Shown: positions 5,764 through 14,583 of the stretch, piece after piece | Layout of the letters: every line of letters starts with the position of its first letter | How positions within the stretch are numbered: the first letter of the stretch is position 1 | IMG/VR virus record: IMGVR_UViG_3300030106_004614 | Coordinates: 1-45,576 of that record | DNA from: a virus | Direction: 5' to 3' (one strand) | DNA: 45,576 bases | Made by a program: the position numbers and the translations under genes | Notes under the pieces: generated by a model | The model's input: only the letters and a program-made list of their open reading frames with translations | Database searches by the model: none | Told to the model about the DNA's origin: nothing

Positions 5764-7802
5764 CGTTTAATCCTCTTCAAACTCACACTAGCATTTTCCC
5801 AGTGCTGCCTCATATCATCGGTAACTTTCCACAGATTAGTAGGGCGACCTGCCTTACCTTTCTTGATCTTCTCACTGACTACAATCTTCAGCTCTTGAAG
5901 GTCTACCAGTCTTCTCTGGACAGATGAGATTGATATCTGAAGAGCTTCTGCAAGTTTCTCTACGGTTATGCCATAAGGGTTGTGAATCATCTCACGATAG
6001 ATTTCACTGTGCCACCCATGAGCAGTCGAGAATGCTACCTTCTCCATCAGTTTATAAATCTCTTCGTCGATAGCATCTTTGCCTTTAACGTAAGCACAGG
6101 ATCGCCCCAACTTCACTAACTGGTTAGCTAGTCGAGTACCAATCTCAGGTCTAGGACGATAAGATACGTCTTCATTACGCTCTCTGAGAACGCTGGAGCG
6201 TAGTTTACCTACGATCTGGCATAGAGATACCACCCTGTCGATGACCCAATCTGGAACATCTGGAAGGTTATCTTCATTGTATTTCTCAGTCAGGTGATAG
6301 ATAAATGCTTCCACACAATCTTTAAGACCATGCTCTGCTTTTACGTTTGCTACCAAGTTCTTTAAGGAAGCCCTGATCTGCGCATCCTGATTGTACTCTT
6401 TGTCAGAGGGGATCATCTCCACCTTTAGAAATCGCTCTCCAAGAGCAGCCCTATTATCCCCATGAACAACATCAGTAATCCCAGCGACGATAGAAAAGTG
6501 AACCTTGGGGTAATTACGCTTAACCCCATTCCCATACTCAACAAGAACCGAACCATCATAGGCATCACGAAGGATTCCATACAAATTCTCCTGAACAACA
6601 ATAGGCATACTCTTGATGGCAGTAAAGTCTTTAATCAGTAGAGTGTTACCATCTAGCTGAGACAGGAGGGATGGGTCAGAGCCATCTTCTTGTTTCATCC
6701 CTGAAACGAAAGCAGTAGCTGTTAGCTTAGACCTGAAGACACAGGCTTCAGCATTCTGAAAAGATTGAAGGATCATTGACTTACCACAACCGGGCGGGCC
6801 AACAAGATATATCCACAACGGATCGCCAATAATCATGTTACTAGCAACAGTTGAGATGGTCATTAACAAGGCTTCTTCCATGTCCTTGTTAAAGTGTAGC
6901 TTGGACTTGAAGTCCTTCAGTAGTGAATTGAAGCTGGTTCTCTTTACCTTGGGCTTAGAGGACTTACCAGCATCGTCCAGAATCATCTCTTGAAGTCTCT
7001 TCCAAGTCTTCTTAGACGTTCCATACTCGTTGATTAAGTCACGGACATCATACTTGTCAGGAGTATTTACAGGCCAATGAATAGACTGTAAAGTCTTCGC
7101 AGTGTCACGAAGGGTATCAATCACTTTGATCTTACCGTCCTGCCCAGAAGCATCGTTATCGTACAGAAGTATTACATGACGATCCTTAAAGTACTGAACC
7201 CAGTCTTTCTTAAACGTCTCAGCACCCCCTACGCCCACTACAGACGCAGTTGTAATCCCTGCCTTATCCATTAAGCTCAGGAGAGCTAGAGCGTCCCATT
7301 CGCCCTCACAGACGTATATAGGGCCAGTATCACCAATCTTGTTAGCTCTGTAGAGATGTCGAGCGCAACCTGTGGTACTACGAGTCTTTCCCTTGGTAAG
7401 GGATTTGTCGTAGGTCATCAGGTTAACCACATTCTCTGAGGTGGGAGTCCAGATGGGAATCAACCAACGATCCGTGAACTTGTCGTAGGCTATCTTCTCA
7501 CGTTTCAAAACGTACTGAGAGATTCCTCGTTCTTTGCCAAATTCCTTATACTGCTTTTCAGTCGTATCCTCACGACACTGCTCAGCTATTTTAGTCAGGA
7601 AATTGTAACCATTACCCTTCTCCCCACAGGTCTTACAGTGGTACTGACCTCGGGCTTTAGAGACATAAAATTTACCTTCCTTGGCACAGAAAGGGCAGTC
7701 GCCTATGACTTGAGTCCCTCCTTTGTCCTCTAGTTCAAGTCCATGAGAGGTAAATAGTGCTACCTTGTTATCACCATTCTTGCTTTTTAATTTAGTTGCC
7801 AT
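5760..7802 (-). CDS. Bifunctional DNA primase-helicase, 680 aa
   Basis: An N-terminal zinc ribbon has Cys36, Cys39, Cys56 and Cys59 (CPFC...CKTC). A TOPRIM domain follows, with the glutamate motif VCEGEWDAL at about 164-172 and YDND at about 214-217. A AAA+/P-loop motor has Walker A GPPGCGKS at 335-342 and a Walker-B-like LLIKDF. The C-terminus carries a winged-helix-like segment (GITVEKLAEALQISISSVQR). This layout fits a phage enzyme that unwinds DNA and lays down primers at the fork, working with the DNA polymerase and SSB encoded nearby. The motor looks closer to AAA+ D5/MCM-type helicases than to the T7 gp4 DnaB-like one. AGGAGC precedes ATG. Confidence 0.85.
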   Translation of the reverse strand: MATKLKSKNGDNKVALFTSHGLELEDKGGTQVIGDCPFCAKEGKFYVSKARGQYHCKTCGEKGNGYNFLTKIAEQCREDTTEKQYKEFGKERGISQYVLKREKIAYDKFTDRWLIPIWTPTSENVVNLMTYDKSLTKGKTRSTTGCARHLYRANKIGDTGPIYVCEGEWDALALLSLMDKAGITTASVVGVGGAETFKKDWVQYFKDRHVILLYDNDASGQDGKIKVIDTLRDTAKTLQSIHWPVNTPDKYDVRDLINEYGTSKKTWKRLQEMILDDAGKSSKPKVKRTSFNSLLKDFKSKLHFNKDMEEALLMTISTVASNMIIGDPLWIYLVGPPGCGKSMILQSFQNAEACVFRSKLTATAFVSGMKQEDGSDPSLLSQLDGNTLLIKDFTAIKSMPIVVQENLYGILRDAYDGSVLVEYGNGVKRNYPKVHFSIVAGITDVVHGDNRAALGERFLKVEMIPSDKEYNQDAQIRASLKNLVANVKAEHGLKDCVEAFIYHLTEKYNEDNLPDVPDWVIDRVVSLCQIVGKLRSSVLRERNEDVSYRPRPEIGTRLANQLVKLGRSCAYVKGKDAIDEEIYKLMEKVAFSTAHGWHSEIYREMIHNPYGITVEKLAEALQISISSVQRRLVDLQELKIVVSEKIKKGKAGRPTNLWKVTDDMRQHWENASVSLKRIKR

Positions 7803-7826
7803 TGTTTAGCTCCTTATGGCTTTAAG

Positions 7827-8195
7827 TTAGATGTTCGGTTCGTACTCGATAAGGTCACATGCATTCTGCGACACATATTCATTAAGCTGCTCTTCCACAT
7901 ACTCCTTCGTAATGTCGGTCACTATCGGAAGTATTTTGTGGTACTCTTCTCCGTGACGCAAACAGTACTCAGTCAGCGTCAGGTCTTTCTCTTCATCATC
8001 GAAGTAACTCATGTACTCAAACTCACAAGAAGTTATCTCAGTTACTTCATAGTCAGTCATTGAGGGGGTGAGTGAATCACCCTCGCAATGATCGACATTA
8101 ACATCCGCAGACACGACACACTCGTAATCCAGATGCAGCCCTTCGAGGACTTTGATTTCTCCAGAGAGACCAGTTGTTATAGAATGGCTACTCAT
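7827..8195 (-). CDS. Hypothetical acidic protein, 122 aa
   Basis: The protein is strongly acidic (YFDDEEKDLTLTEYCLRHGE, EEQLNEYVSQNACDLIEYEP). It starts at an ATG overlapping the TAA of the 8195-8845 gene. Such acidic small phage proteins are sometimes DNA mimics that inhibit host enzymes, but no family was recognised here. It precedes the primase-helicase gene in the same transcript. Confidence 0.6.
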   Translation of the reverse strand: MSSHSITTGLSGEIKVLEGLHLDYECVVSADVNVDHCEGDSLTPSMTDYEVTEITSCEFEYMSYFDDEEKDLTLTEYCLRHGEEYHKILPIVTDITKEYVEEQLNEYVSQNACDLIEYEPNI

Positions 8196-8845
8196 TATTT
8201 GACTCCTAATTCGTCTTTCAAGTGTGATTCGTAGTTAATTACTTCTGCAACAATTTCACTAAGATAGCTCAATACAGTTGACTTGTTATCGTGACGAGTC
8301 TCTCGGTAAACAAGAGGGTTCACTATTGAGACACGTTCGTTGTCCATGTAACAGACGTTGGGGGAGATAACCCATCGATGATCGCATCCACCAGTTTCAT
8401 CCTGAAACCAAGCAATCTTGATGAAAGCATCGTGCTTACCGCTAGCAGGCTTGTATTTCGCTCCGAGCTTCGTTGATTTACAACTCCAAGTCTGAGCATG
8501 ACCGTGGAGACCCCACGGGCGAACTCTACGGTCTTCTGGTCGCAACTTGTCACGACCAATGTGGATATCAATCCACGCTCCGTGCAGATATGGATGGTCT
8601 TGATAACGCTGCTGATTAGCTTCCAGCTCGTCACTAGCGTCCTTCCACCTTCGGGAGTAATTCATACTTCCAGAGTGGACGTTAACGTAGTAACCAAGCG
8701 ATTCGAGAGGTGCTTTGATCTCATCCAGAAGTGCATTCAGATTGTTCGTCTGGGTTACTATACGACGATCATGCTGTAGTTCCAGCTCTTTTCGCTGTTC
8801 TTTGTGTTCTTCGATTTTCTGTTCTAGTAGTGCTGAGAAATTCAT
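8195..8845 (-). CDS. Hypothetical protein with N-terminal coiled coil, 216 aa
   Basis: Residues 1-45 are a charged helix (LEQKIEEHKEQRKELELQHD). The remainder is mixed alpha/beta with several Trp and His (GAWIDIHIGRDKLRPEDRRV, WGLHGHAQTWSCKST). A strong AGGAG site lies 8 bases before ATG. It is the first gene after the promoter and motif region 8896-8950. No family was recognised; a replication-accessory role is only a guess from context. Confidence 0.6.
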   Translation of the reverse strand: MNFSALLEQKIEEHKEQRKELELQHDRRIVTQTNNLNALLDEIKAPLESLGYYVNVHSGSMNYSRRWKDASDELEANQQRYQDHPYLHGAWIDIHIGRDKLRPEDRRVRPWGLHGHAQTWSCKSTKLGAKYKPASGKHDAFIKIAWFQDETGGCDHRWVISPNVCYMDNERVSIVNPLVYRETRHDNKSTVLSYLSEIVAEVINYESHLKDELGVK

Positions 8846-8894
8846 GACTTAGGCTCCTGTCATTAGGCTTAAATTTAGTAATACAAGAATCTTA

Positions 8895-8950
8895 CTATAA
8901 CCCATATCGGTATGTCAAACGGTATTCCTTACAAAATCCTGAATTTAATT
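8895..8950 (-). promoter_or_regulatory. Motif copy C plus sigma70-like -35 box
   Basis: The region between the Lar-like gene and the 8195-8845 gene carries motif copy C (8921-8950, 22 of 30 identical to copy B). Immediately after it on the minus strand comes TTGACA (8918-8913). Candidate -10 boxes are TAAGAT at an 18-bp spacing or TATAGT at 13 bp. This is the likely start of the transcript carrying the primase-helicase genes. Confidence 0.55.
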
Positions 8951-9220
8951 CTTACCGTCTCCTTGGTAAGGTCGAGTGTTCCACGCCCTTTGTGCCTCAG
9001 TAACCGTAGGTTTAGGTGGCCCATCAGCATCACATTCGATACAAGATATCCAACACAAATCATCTGATTCCAGAAGCTGTGGGAAGAAATGACCGCAGAA
9101 GGGGCATGGCTTTGTCCCCTGTGGTTCTGGATTAATTGATGTAGGAGGTTCATCTTGAAGCATAAACTTATCCTCTGGGGTAAGGTACCTATAGAACATT
9201 TCACGGTCGATATCAATCAT
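8945..9220 (-). CDS. Lar-like zinc-ribbon protein, 91 aa
   Basis: The core CPFCGHFFPQLLES...CWISCIECDADGP followed by TEAQRAWNTRP matches the phage Lar (restriction alleviation) family: CPFCG, C..C.GP, EA..AWN.R. Four metal-binding Cys are in place. In Rac prophage, Lar modulates type I restriction; most phage relatives are uncharacterised. The ATG overlaps the TGA of the DNA polymerase gene. Its stop abuts motif copy C. Confidence 0.7.
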   Translation of the reverse strand: MIDIDREMFYRYLTPEDKFMLQDEPPTSINPEPQGTKPCPFCGHFFPQLLESDDLCWISCIECDADGPPKPTVTEAQRAWNTRPYQGDGKN

Positions 9221-11142
9221 TTTAAGAGTCTTCCCTTAGACCATTTCTGGTCAATGCGTTCAACATCAACAGGAGTCTTAACCCCAAGATCAGTTCCAGC
9301 ATCTTCCATAATTTTCTTAATCATCTGGGGAGCATTACCTAATGATTTCTTATCAAAATCGAAAACCAATTCGTCATGAATACACATAATGAGATAGCCC
9401 TCATTGTTGTTAGGAAAGTCATCATCAAACTTAAGATACTCGTCCACCTGAACCATTGCTCTGTTCAGAATGTCACCTGCTGATCCTTGAATGATATAAT
9501 TGGTTCCGATGTAAGGTTTATCTCTGGGGACAGTGAGTCGGTACCCTCCAATGGTTTTTACATAGCCATCTTTCTTAACCTTACGAGTGGTCTCGTTCAT
9601 GAACTCACTAACTCTAGGGTAGGCTTTACTAAACACTTCATTGAAGTTTTCTAGCCCTGTCATAGCTTCTAATTTTTCTTGTCCCGCCCCATATATGATT
9701 CCATAATTAACACCCTTAGCTGCCTTACGAGAGATTCCACAGAGGTCAGCAGTAAGGGAGTGGATATCTCCGTCTCCGTCAAAGGCTTCGAGAAGTCTAT
9801 GCTCTTGCGCAAGCACACTAAGTATCCGCAACTCCAACTGAGAATAATCAATGGATAACCATACCCGTCCAGCGGAAGGGCCAAACACATCTCGAAGACA
9901 AAAATCGTCCACTTCATTTCCGAACGCATCTTTACCTCCTGATCCAATATTTTGTCCGTTAGGATTACTAGATGACCAACGTGTTGTTCTAGTTCCAGTT
10001 TGATTAAAGGAAGGGTGTAATAAGTTTTTCTTCCCTTCTTTTTTTACTCCCTGTTTATAACTTTCCAAATATTGAGCGCAAGTTTTATTCTTGCGATACC
10101 TGAGTATGTTACCTACAAATTCCTTTGCTTTTGATCTGGGTCGTACATGACCTTGATACAACTCTAAAAGAACGTCTGCTGATGTACTCAGTTGCCCTGA
10201 CTCTGTGAACTGAATGATAGGACAATTCAATCCCCTCTTCCTGAGAGAGGTGCCACCTTCAGGATCACCGTACAAAACCTTTTGTATTTGCTTTCCCGAA
10301 CGAATGTTAAACTCTTCATCTAAGTAATCTCTGGATTCAACAAGCTGAATACACTTAGCCTCTTCAACTAATGCTGCGTCTTCATACCGTTTAATCTCTC
10401 TCCCCAGTAAAACCTTTTTAACTGTGACTCCTGTAGTTTCCATCCGGTAAGTAACTGGAGTTAAGGCCTTACGGGTTCTGTATTGAGGTGTAAACTTCTC
10501 ACGTTCCATTACCCCAGAATACATGTGCCATAACAACATGGTTCTGACTGCGTCCTGAACTGCATATTTCTTAAGGACAGTAGAAGAGTTATCAATGGCT
10601 TTAGGAAGCCAGTAGTCTCCTTTTACACTGGGAGCCATATTCCAGTCTTTCTTAGCCTTTGCTGCCCTCCTAGAGGCCCTCACAGCCTCCAGAAGCTCCT
10701 CTTCATCATTAACTAGAATATCTAGATACTTCTCTGAAAGGGGCTTTAGACCGTGGCTCTCGACGCTGTCACAGACATGAGCTGCTAGTAGTGTATCTTC
10801 GAAGGTCTCACAAACTGCTTCATATTTGTGGTCACAGTAGGGTAGTGTTTTCCACTCCTGCTCTCGTATGTCATCAACCTGTTTAAAATGAATTCGTATT
10901 CCAAGGTTACTCAAGGCTCTCAAGTCAAACTTGATGTTATGAAAGACTAGAGTGTGTCCGTCGATGTAATCAACAAACTCTGCTAAGTCTTCTGAAGTTG
11001 GCATTACCTGTCGAGTGTTGGGGTCAACATCCCACTCCCAGAATCTAGTAGTTCCGGTTTCCTCACAGGTAGAAATTGCGAAGGGGCAATCACCCCCAAA
11101 TAGATCAAGTCCTGTTGTTTCTGTATCGACTGCAATTAACAT
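9217..11142 (-). CDS. Family A DNA polymerase with 3'-5' exonuclease, 641 aa
   Basis: The exonuclease motifs are AVDTETTG (Exo I), FHNIKFDLRAL (Exo II) and YAVQDAV (Exo III). The polymerase motifs are LSIDYSQLELRIL (A), RKAAKGVNYGIIYG (B) and CIHDELVF (C), all with catalytic Asp/Glu and Lys/Arg intact. No 5'-3' exonuclease domain is present. The residue equivalent to E. coli Phe762 is Tyr, a substitution reported mainly in virulent phages. I chose ATG 11142, preceded by AAGGAG; longer frames to 11256 would run through the 11161-11198 terminator. It is the replicative polymerase for this phage. Confidence 0.95.
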   Translation of the reverse strand: MLIAVDTETTGLDLFGGDCPFAISTCEETGTTRFWEWDVDPNTRQVMPTSEDLAEFVDYIDGHTLVFHNIKFDLRALSNLGIRIHFKQVDDIREQEWKTLPYCDHKYEAVCETFEDTLLAAHVCDSVESHGLKPLSEKYLDILVNDEEELLEAVRASRRAAKAKKDWNMAPSVKGDYWLPKAIDNSSTVLKKYAVQDAVRTMLLWHMYSGVMEREKFTPQYRTRKALTPVTYRMETTGVTVKKVLLGREIKRYEDAALVEEAKCIQLVESRDYLDEEFNIRSGKQIQKVLYGDPEGGTSLRKRGLNCPIIQFTESGQLSTSADVLLELYQGHVRPRSKAKEFVGNILRYRKNKTCAQYLESYKQGVKKEGKKNLLHPSFNQTGTRTTRWSSSNPNGQNIGSGGKDAFGNEVDDFCLRDVFGPSAGRVWLSIDYSQLELRILSVLAQEHRLLEAFDGDGDIHSLTADLCGISRKAAKGVNYGIIYGAGQEKLEAMTGLENFNEVFSKAYPRVSEFMNETTRKVKKDGYVKTIGGYRLTVPRDKPYIGTNYIIQGSAGDILNRAMVQVDEYLKFDDDFPNNNEGYLIMCIHDELVFDFDKKSLGNAPQMIKKIMEDAGTDLGVKTPVDVERIDQKWSKGRLLK

Positions 11143-11160
11143 ATTTGGCTCCTTATTCAT

Positions 11161-11198
11161 AAAAAAGGGTGGAGAGCATTCAAGGTTACTCTCCACCC
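11161..11198 (-). terminator. Strong rho-independent terminator between SSB and DNA polymerase
   Basis: On the minus strand GGGTGGAGAG (11198-11189) pairs perfectly with CTCTCCACCC (11176-11167) across a 12-base loop and is followed by six T. It lies after the SSB gene and just before the polymerase ribosome binding site, so it would keep polymerase levels below SSB levels. Confidence 0.9.
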
Positions 11199-11221
11199 CC
11201 AACTGACACAGCGGTTCGGTT

Positions 11222-11929
11222 CTAGAACGGAATATCGTCCTCAACATCTGCGTCATCTACCAACTCACCGAGTGTGTCCCAAGGAACATTCTTAAACTCT
11301 TTTGCATCCTTAAGACGAGTGAGGGTTACAGTTTCCTCTTCTTCGTCTACCTCACGGACTGCGTACTGAGCTTGCGATTTTGACTTGGGAGACTTCCAGA
11401 GGAACACATCACTCTCCTCGGGGATAGTCTCTTCGGTAGTGGTTGCTACATCATCAAGTCGCTTGTTGATGTATACGTTAATACCAGAAGACTTATCTGA
11501 CTTCCAGTTCTTGATACCAATTTGAATGGTAGGACATTCCTCATTCAATTCAGTAACCATCTCTTCAATGTCTTCAGGCTCTATTTCTGAGAAGTCATCT
11601 TCTCCAGATAGCCTCTGTAAATCCACGAAGAGTGACTTAAGTGATTGCTCGATGGATCGCCATTCGGTCTCTGCCATCGAGTGGAAGACTGAGACGCTAA
11701 CGCCCTCAAATTCTCCCCGTAAGACTCTGAAGTTGAACGAGGCGTACCCGTTCTTGTTTTTGTCGACTCCTGTGCGAGCTGATGTAAGACCTGCAACATA
11801 AGTCCCATCGTCGATTGGTTGCTGCTCATAACTATTTCCTGTGTCTTTAACTTCCCGTGATGTTTCCCATGCATCACCTGCTTTTTTCATCGCTGATGCG
11901 AATCCTAGGGATTGCTTCGTCCTTGGCAT
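11222..11929 (-). CDS. ssb: Single-stranded DNA-binding protein, 235 aa
   Basis: The N-terminal region has a DGTYVAGLTSARTGVDKNK segment and further strands (GYASFNFRVLRGEFEGVSVS) compatible with an OB-like fold. The C-terminus DDADVEDDIPF is the classic acidic SSB tail that recruits partner proteins (E. coli ends DDDIPF). ATG 11929 is preceded by AGGAG at 7 bases; the ATG at 11935 is too close to that site. It has its own sigma70-like promoter and a terminator, consistent with high expression, and sits between the polymerase and RecA-like ATPase genes. Confidence 0.8.
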   Translation of the reverse strand: MPRTKQSLGFASAMKKAGDAWETSREVKDTGNSYEQQPIDDGTYVAGLTSARTGVDKNKNGYASFNFRVLRGEFEGVSVSVFHSMAETEWRSIEQSLKSLFVDLQRLSGEDDFSEIEPEDIEEMVTELNEECPTIQIGIKNWKSDKSSGINVYINKRLDDVATTTEETIPEESDVFLWKSPKSKSQAQYAVREVDEEEETVTLTRLKDAKEFKNVPWDTLGELVDDADVEDDIPF

Positions 11930-11972
11930 TTTCATGCTCCTAAATAAAAATGAAACTGTTAGTTGGATAGTA

Positions 11973-12001
11973 ATTAGAAGTACTAGTGGTATTTATGTCA
12001 A
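11973..12001 (-). promoter_or_regulatory. Sigma70-like promoter for SSB
   Basis: TTGACA (12001-11996) and TCTAAT (11978-11973) are separated by exactly 17 bases on the minus strand: a perfect -35 box and a -10 box with one mismatch. It lies in the 84-base gap in front of SSB. With the terminator at 11161-11198 it defines a short dedicated SSB transcript recognised by host RNA polymerase. Confidence 0.8.
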
Positions 12002-12013
12002 TACCATCAATTA

Positions 12014-12877
12014 TTACTTTCGGTTACTTTTACGTTCTTTCTTCACTGCTGGTTCCAGAATACTTTCATCTTCCAGTTCATTTCTGAAAGCCTTAGTTAG
12101 ATTTTGGTACGCTTCTGAGTGGGTAGTGCCTGTGGAGAACTGACCAATAGGTTCCCCAGATGTAGTGAGAAAATTATTCTCAGTTCCACAGGCACTCCAA
12201 ACAAGAGAATTGTTGCGTAGAGTAATAGCTCGATCTGTGCCATCATAACCGTAGTAAAGTGCAAAATCACATACTGCTTTTAAGTACTTCCAAGATGCAG
12301 GCGAACAGGTAGGAATCCATTGCTCCATACCATCGTGAGCTTCTACCTCTCGGAGATGAGCGTGACTTATAAAAATCAAACCCATGTCATTATATAAAAG
12401 CTGATTCATAGTAGCTTCAAAGTCTGCCTTAATTGCAGCCCATGTAGCTCCATAATCATTAGCGTCAGAAGGATGATTCAAACCCTTCTGGTAGCAGTGG
12501 TGATTTAAGCAAGCCTCATACGCTCGATCTATGGTATCGATAACAACCGTTCCCACAGTCTCATCATCCATAGCTGCGTGAATATATTCCTGAACGTATC
12601 TCCATGGAGTTATATCAGTGTGACCTTCGTTCAGTTGTTTGATAGAACTTGGTTCTATATTTACCTGACGAATACTCAGATTACGCCTCTTTGGTTCTAA
12701 CATCATTACCAAAGAGTCATCGAACTGGGCAGCTAATGAAGTCTTCCCTACACCCTTTTCACCAAAGAGACAGATGCAATAGTCGCTCAGGTTCTCAGGT
12801 GGTACGTTTACTTCTTTGGGAATCTCCAGTTTAATAGCTGGTTTCTTTTTTGCTGGAACTCGTTTTGTTCTAGCCAT
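12014..12877 (-). CDS. RecA-like P-loop ATPase (AAA_24/Sak4-type recombinase candidate), 287 aa
   Basis: Walker A is GEKGVGKTSLAAQF (about residues 39-52), Walker B is GTVVIDTIDRAYEA and a further strand is GLIFISHAHLREVE. The N-terminus is basic (RTKRVPAKKKP). This matches phage AAA_24 ATPases, some of which (Sak4) promote single-strand annealing and strand exchange together with phage SSB. The flanking SSB gene and the RecB-like nuclease gene support a recombination role. AAGGAG precedes ATG. Confidence 0.8.
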   Translation of the reverse strand: MARTKRVPAKKKPAIKLEIPKEVNVPPENLSDYCICLFGEKGVGKTSLAAQFDDSLVMMLEPKRRNLSIRQVNIEPSSIKQLNEGHTDITPWRYVQEYIHAAMDDETVGTVVIDTIDRAYEACLNHHCYQKGLNHPSDANDYGATWAAIKADFEATMNQLLYNDMGLIFISHAHLREVEAHDGMEQWIPTCSPASWKYLKAVCDFALYYGYDGTDRAITLRNNSLVWSACGTENNFLTTSGEPIGQFSTGTTHSEAYQNLTKAFRNELEDESILEPAVKKERKSNRK

Positions 12878-12894
12878 GGCATTGCTCCTTTTGT

Positions 12895-13857
12895 TTAGCG
12901 TTGATAAAGTCCTTCAGTACTTCCTCTGGTAATCAGATTAAAGTAACGAGACCTACCGTACTTTGTGAATAAAGCCTGTGGATTGCTGTAGTGTAATGGA
13001 CTGTCCCATGGTTCGAATGGGTTGTCTTTTATCGACTTCCACCACAAAGCAACTTGATCTACGATTGGGTTCAGGCTACGGGATACCCAATTTACTATAT
13101 CATCTGCTAGCAAGTCAATCTTCCATCTCATGAAATAATATTCAGGACGAGTAACTACATCGTCCTCTACTCTCCAAAGATATTCTGCAACAGATTCACT
13201 TTTTCTCTGGCGAAGGAGTGGTCTACGAATGACGTTGTATAAAATCCCTGCCACAGATTCTTGTTCTCGTTCTTGAAGAGCGTAAACATACAACATTGTC
13301 TGCAAGTCAAAAGGAAGAGACGCAAGTATAGACTCTTCATCAATTCGACTTTTAGTTTTGTTCTCCATCAACCAAATCTTTTTTGTGGTGTTGTCACGAT
13401 AGACTGCGTCCCAACGTCCTCGAAGCGGAACCACATGACCTGATGAAGTTGTGTGATCTACCTTAAAAGATTCTTCCTGATACAGGTATTCAAAATCTGC
13501 ATCATAGTCTCCCCAGAACTTAACGTATTCTGTGAAAACTACTTTGACGATCTCCATGAGAACTTCAAGATTGTCATAGTCCTCTGGAAGCAACTTGTGA
13601 GATTTCTTGTCGAGGTATGGATTGATGATCCACCTTCTAATAGAGCGTACACTTTTCCCCGCAGCGATCCATTCTAAACAGTCGTGGAACACTAACCCAA
13701 AGTTAAGAGCGTCTGAACCTCCTTCTGAGGCCCAACCCTCGACATACGATAAACGGGCTTGTTCTCTATCCAGTAACCACTCATCCAAAAAAGAATAAGT
13801 GATTCCATCTTTCTCAATGTCCCTAAACGGGATCGATCTTTTGTTCCTGCTCTTCAT
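12895..13857 (-). CDS. RecB/Cas4-like PD-(D/E)XK nuclease, 320 aa
   Basis: The signature elements of the PDDEXK_1 group appear in order: FGLVFHDCLEWI (GxxxHxxLE type), LRGRWDAVYRD (catalytic Asp), LMENKTKSRI (E-x-K) and LQTMLYVYAL (QxxxY). No Cys cluster is visible, so this is not an iron-sulphur Cas4. It likely processes DNA ends for recombination, working with the adjacent RecA-like ATPase. GGAGTAG precedes ATG. Confidence 0.85.
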   Translation of the reverse strand: MKSRNKRSIPFRDIEKDGITYSFLDEWLLDREQARLSYVEGWASEGGSDALNFGLVFHDCLEWIAAGKSVRSIRRWIINPYLDKKSHKLLPEDYDNLEVLMEIVKVVFTEYVKFWGDYDADFEYLYQEESFKVDHTTSSGHVVPLRGRWDAVYRDNTTKKIWLMENKTKSRIDEESILASLPFDLQTMLYVYALQEREQESVAGILYNVIRRPLLRQRKSESVAEYLWRVEDDVVTRPEYYFMRWKIDLLADDIVNWVSRSLNPIVDQVALWWKSIKDNPFEPWDSPLHYSNPQALFTKYGRSRYFNLITRGSTEGLYQR

Positions 13858-14017
13858 TTTTGCTACTCCTTCGTAGGGCTTCTAAGATAACTTCCAGACC
13901 TTCTTCTGCTTGGGCTTTGGTCGGGTAGCGTCTTACAATAACTTTAAGTGGGCTTATCAATTCGTAATAGCAATCCAAATCGTTTGATTGTATATACCAT
14001 TCTTTTTTATTTTTCAT
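13823..14017 (-). CDS. Hypothetical small protein, 64 aa
   Basis: The protein begins MKNKKEWYIQSNDLDCYYEL and contains a YPTKAQAEEGLEVILEALRR helix, the pattern of small DUF-type beta-beta-alpha proteins. AAGGAT precedes ATG. It overlaps the start of the RecB-like gene by 35 bases. No function is assigned. Confidence 0.6.
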   Translation of the reverse strand: MKNKKEWYIQSNDLDCYYELISPLKVIVRRYPTKAQAEEGLEVILEALRRSSKNEEQEQKIDPV

Positions 14018-14019
14018 AT

Positions 14020-14583
14020 CTAAATCCTTTGCAGGAATTGTTTTAATGTTTTTAAGTCTTTCTGGTAGGCAGATGACTCTCTACCTCCTGCCTTCATTAT
14101 GTGCGATAACGAAGACATATTGAGATGGGTAAATGGATATTTATATTTTTCCATTACAGGAATGGCTAAACTCTGTGAACCTCGACCCAATAACACTATG
14201 CCTTTTGGCTTGCTCAGCATAAAAACTTGATGCAATCTTTCAGAGCATTTTTCTGCTTCGTAATTTGTGGGAGGTCTTGACTCCCCTTCATCACCTTTTG
14301 CACAACAAGCCACAATGTTAGTTGCTGCATAAGAAAACTCCATCCCCGTGTCTTCTATTAGCTTGTCTAGTAACTTACCTGTTTGAGTAGAAAATGGAAT
14401 CCCGATTGTACTTTCTATTGCTTCAGGAGTCTCTCCAATAAAGAGTACATCTGAAGGCAAAGTTCCTCTTACCAAAACTCTTTTATCTGTTGTTTTGTGT
14501 AAAGGGCAATCGGTACATTGCTCCCAACGTAAACGATGATTCTTCCACGCAAACTCGTAAGCTCTTCCTTTAATCTCTATCAT
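14020..14583 (-). CDS. Uracil-DNA glycosylase-like protein (family 4 type), 187 aa
   Basis: The segments GETPEAIESTIGIPFSTQTG, KLLDKLIEDTG, AATNIVACCAK and GIVLLGRGSQSLA follow the family 4 uracil-DNA glycosylase pattern (GE.P...G.PF.G..G, TN...C, LG..A). Four Cys (EQC, TDC, ACC, EKC) sit where the family's 4Fe-4S ligands lie. It may remove uracil from phage DNA or act as a structural relative. The ATG 14583 lies within the end of the resolvase gene. Confidence 0.75.
   Translation of the reverse strand: MIEIKGRAYEFAWKNHRLRWEQCTDCPLHKTTDKRVLVRGTLPSDVLFIGETPEAIESTIGIPFSTQTGKLLDKLIEDTGMEFSYAATNIVACCAKGDEGESRPPTNYEAEKCSERLHQVFMLSKPKGIVLLGRGSQSLAIPVMEKYKYPFTHLNMSSLSHIMKAGGRESSAYQKDLKTLKQFLQRI

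Noticed and set aside
11143-11256. Longer DNA polymerase frame starting at 11256
   Set aside because: The extra codons run through the terminator hairpin and lie before the AAGGAG site that serves ATG 11142.
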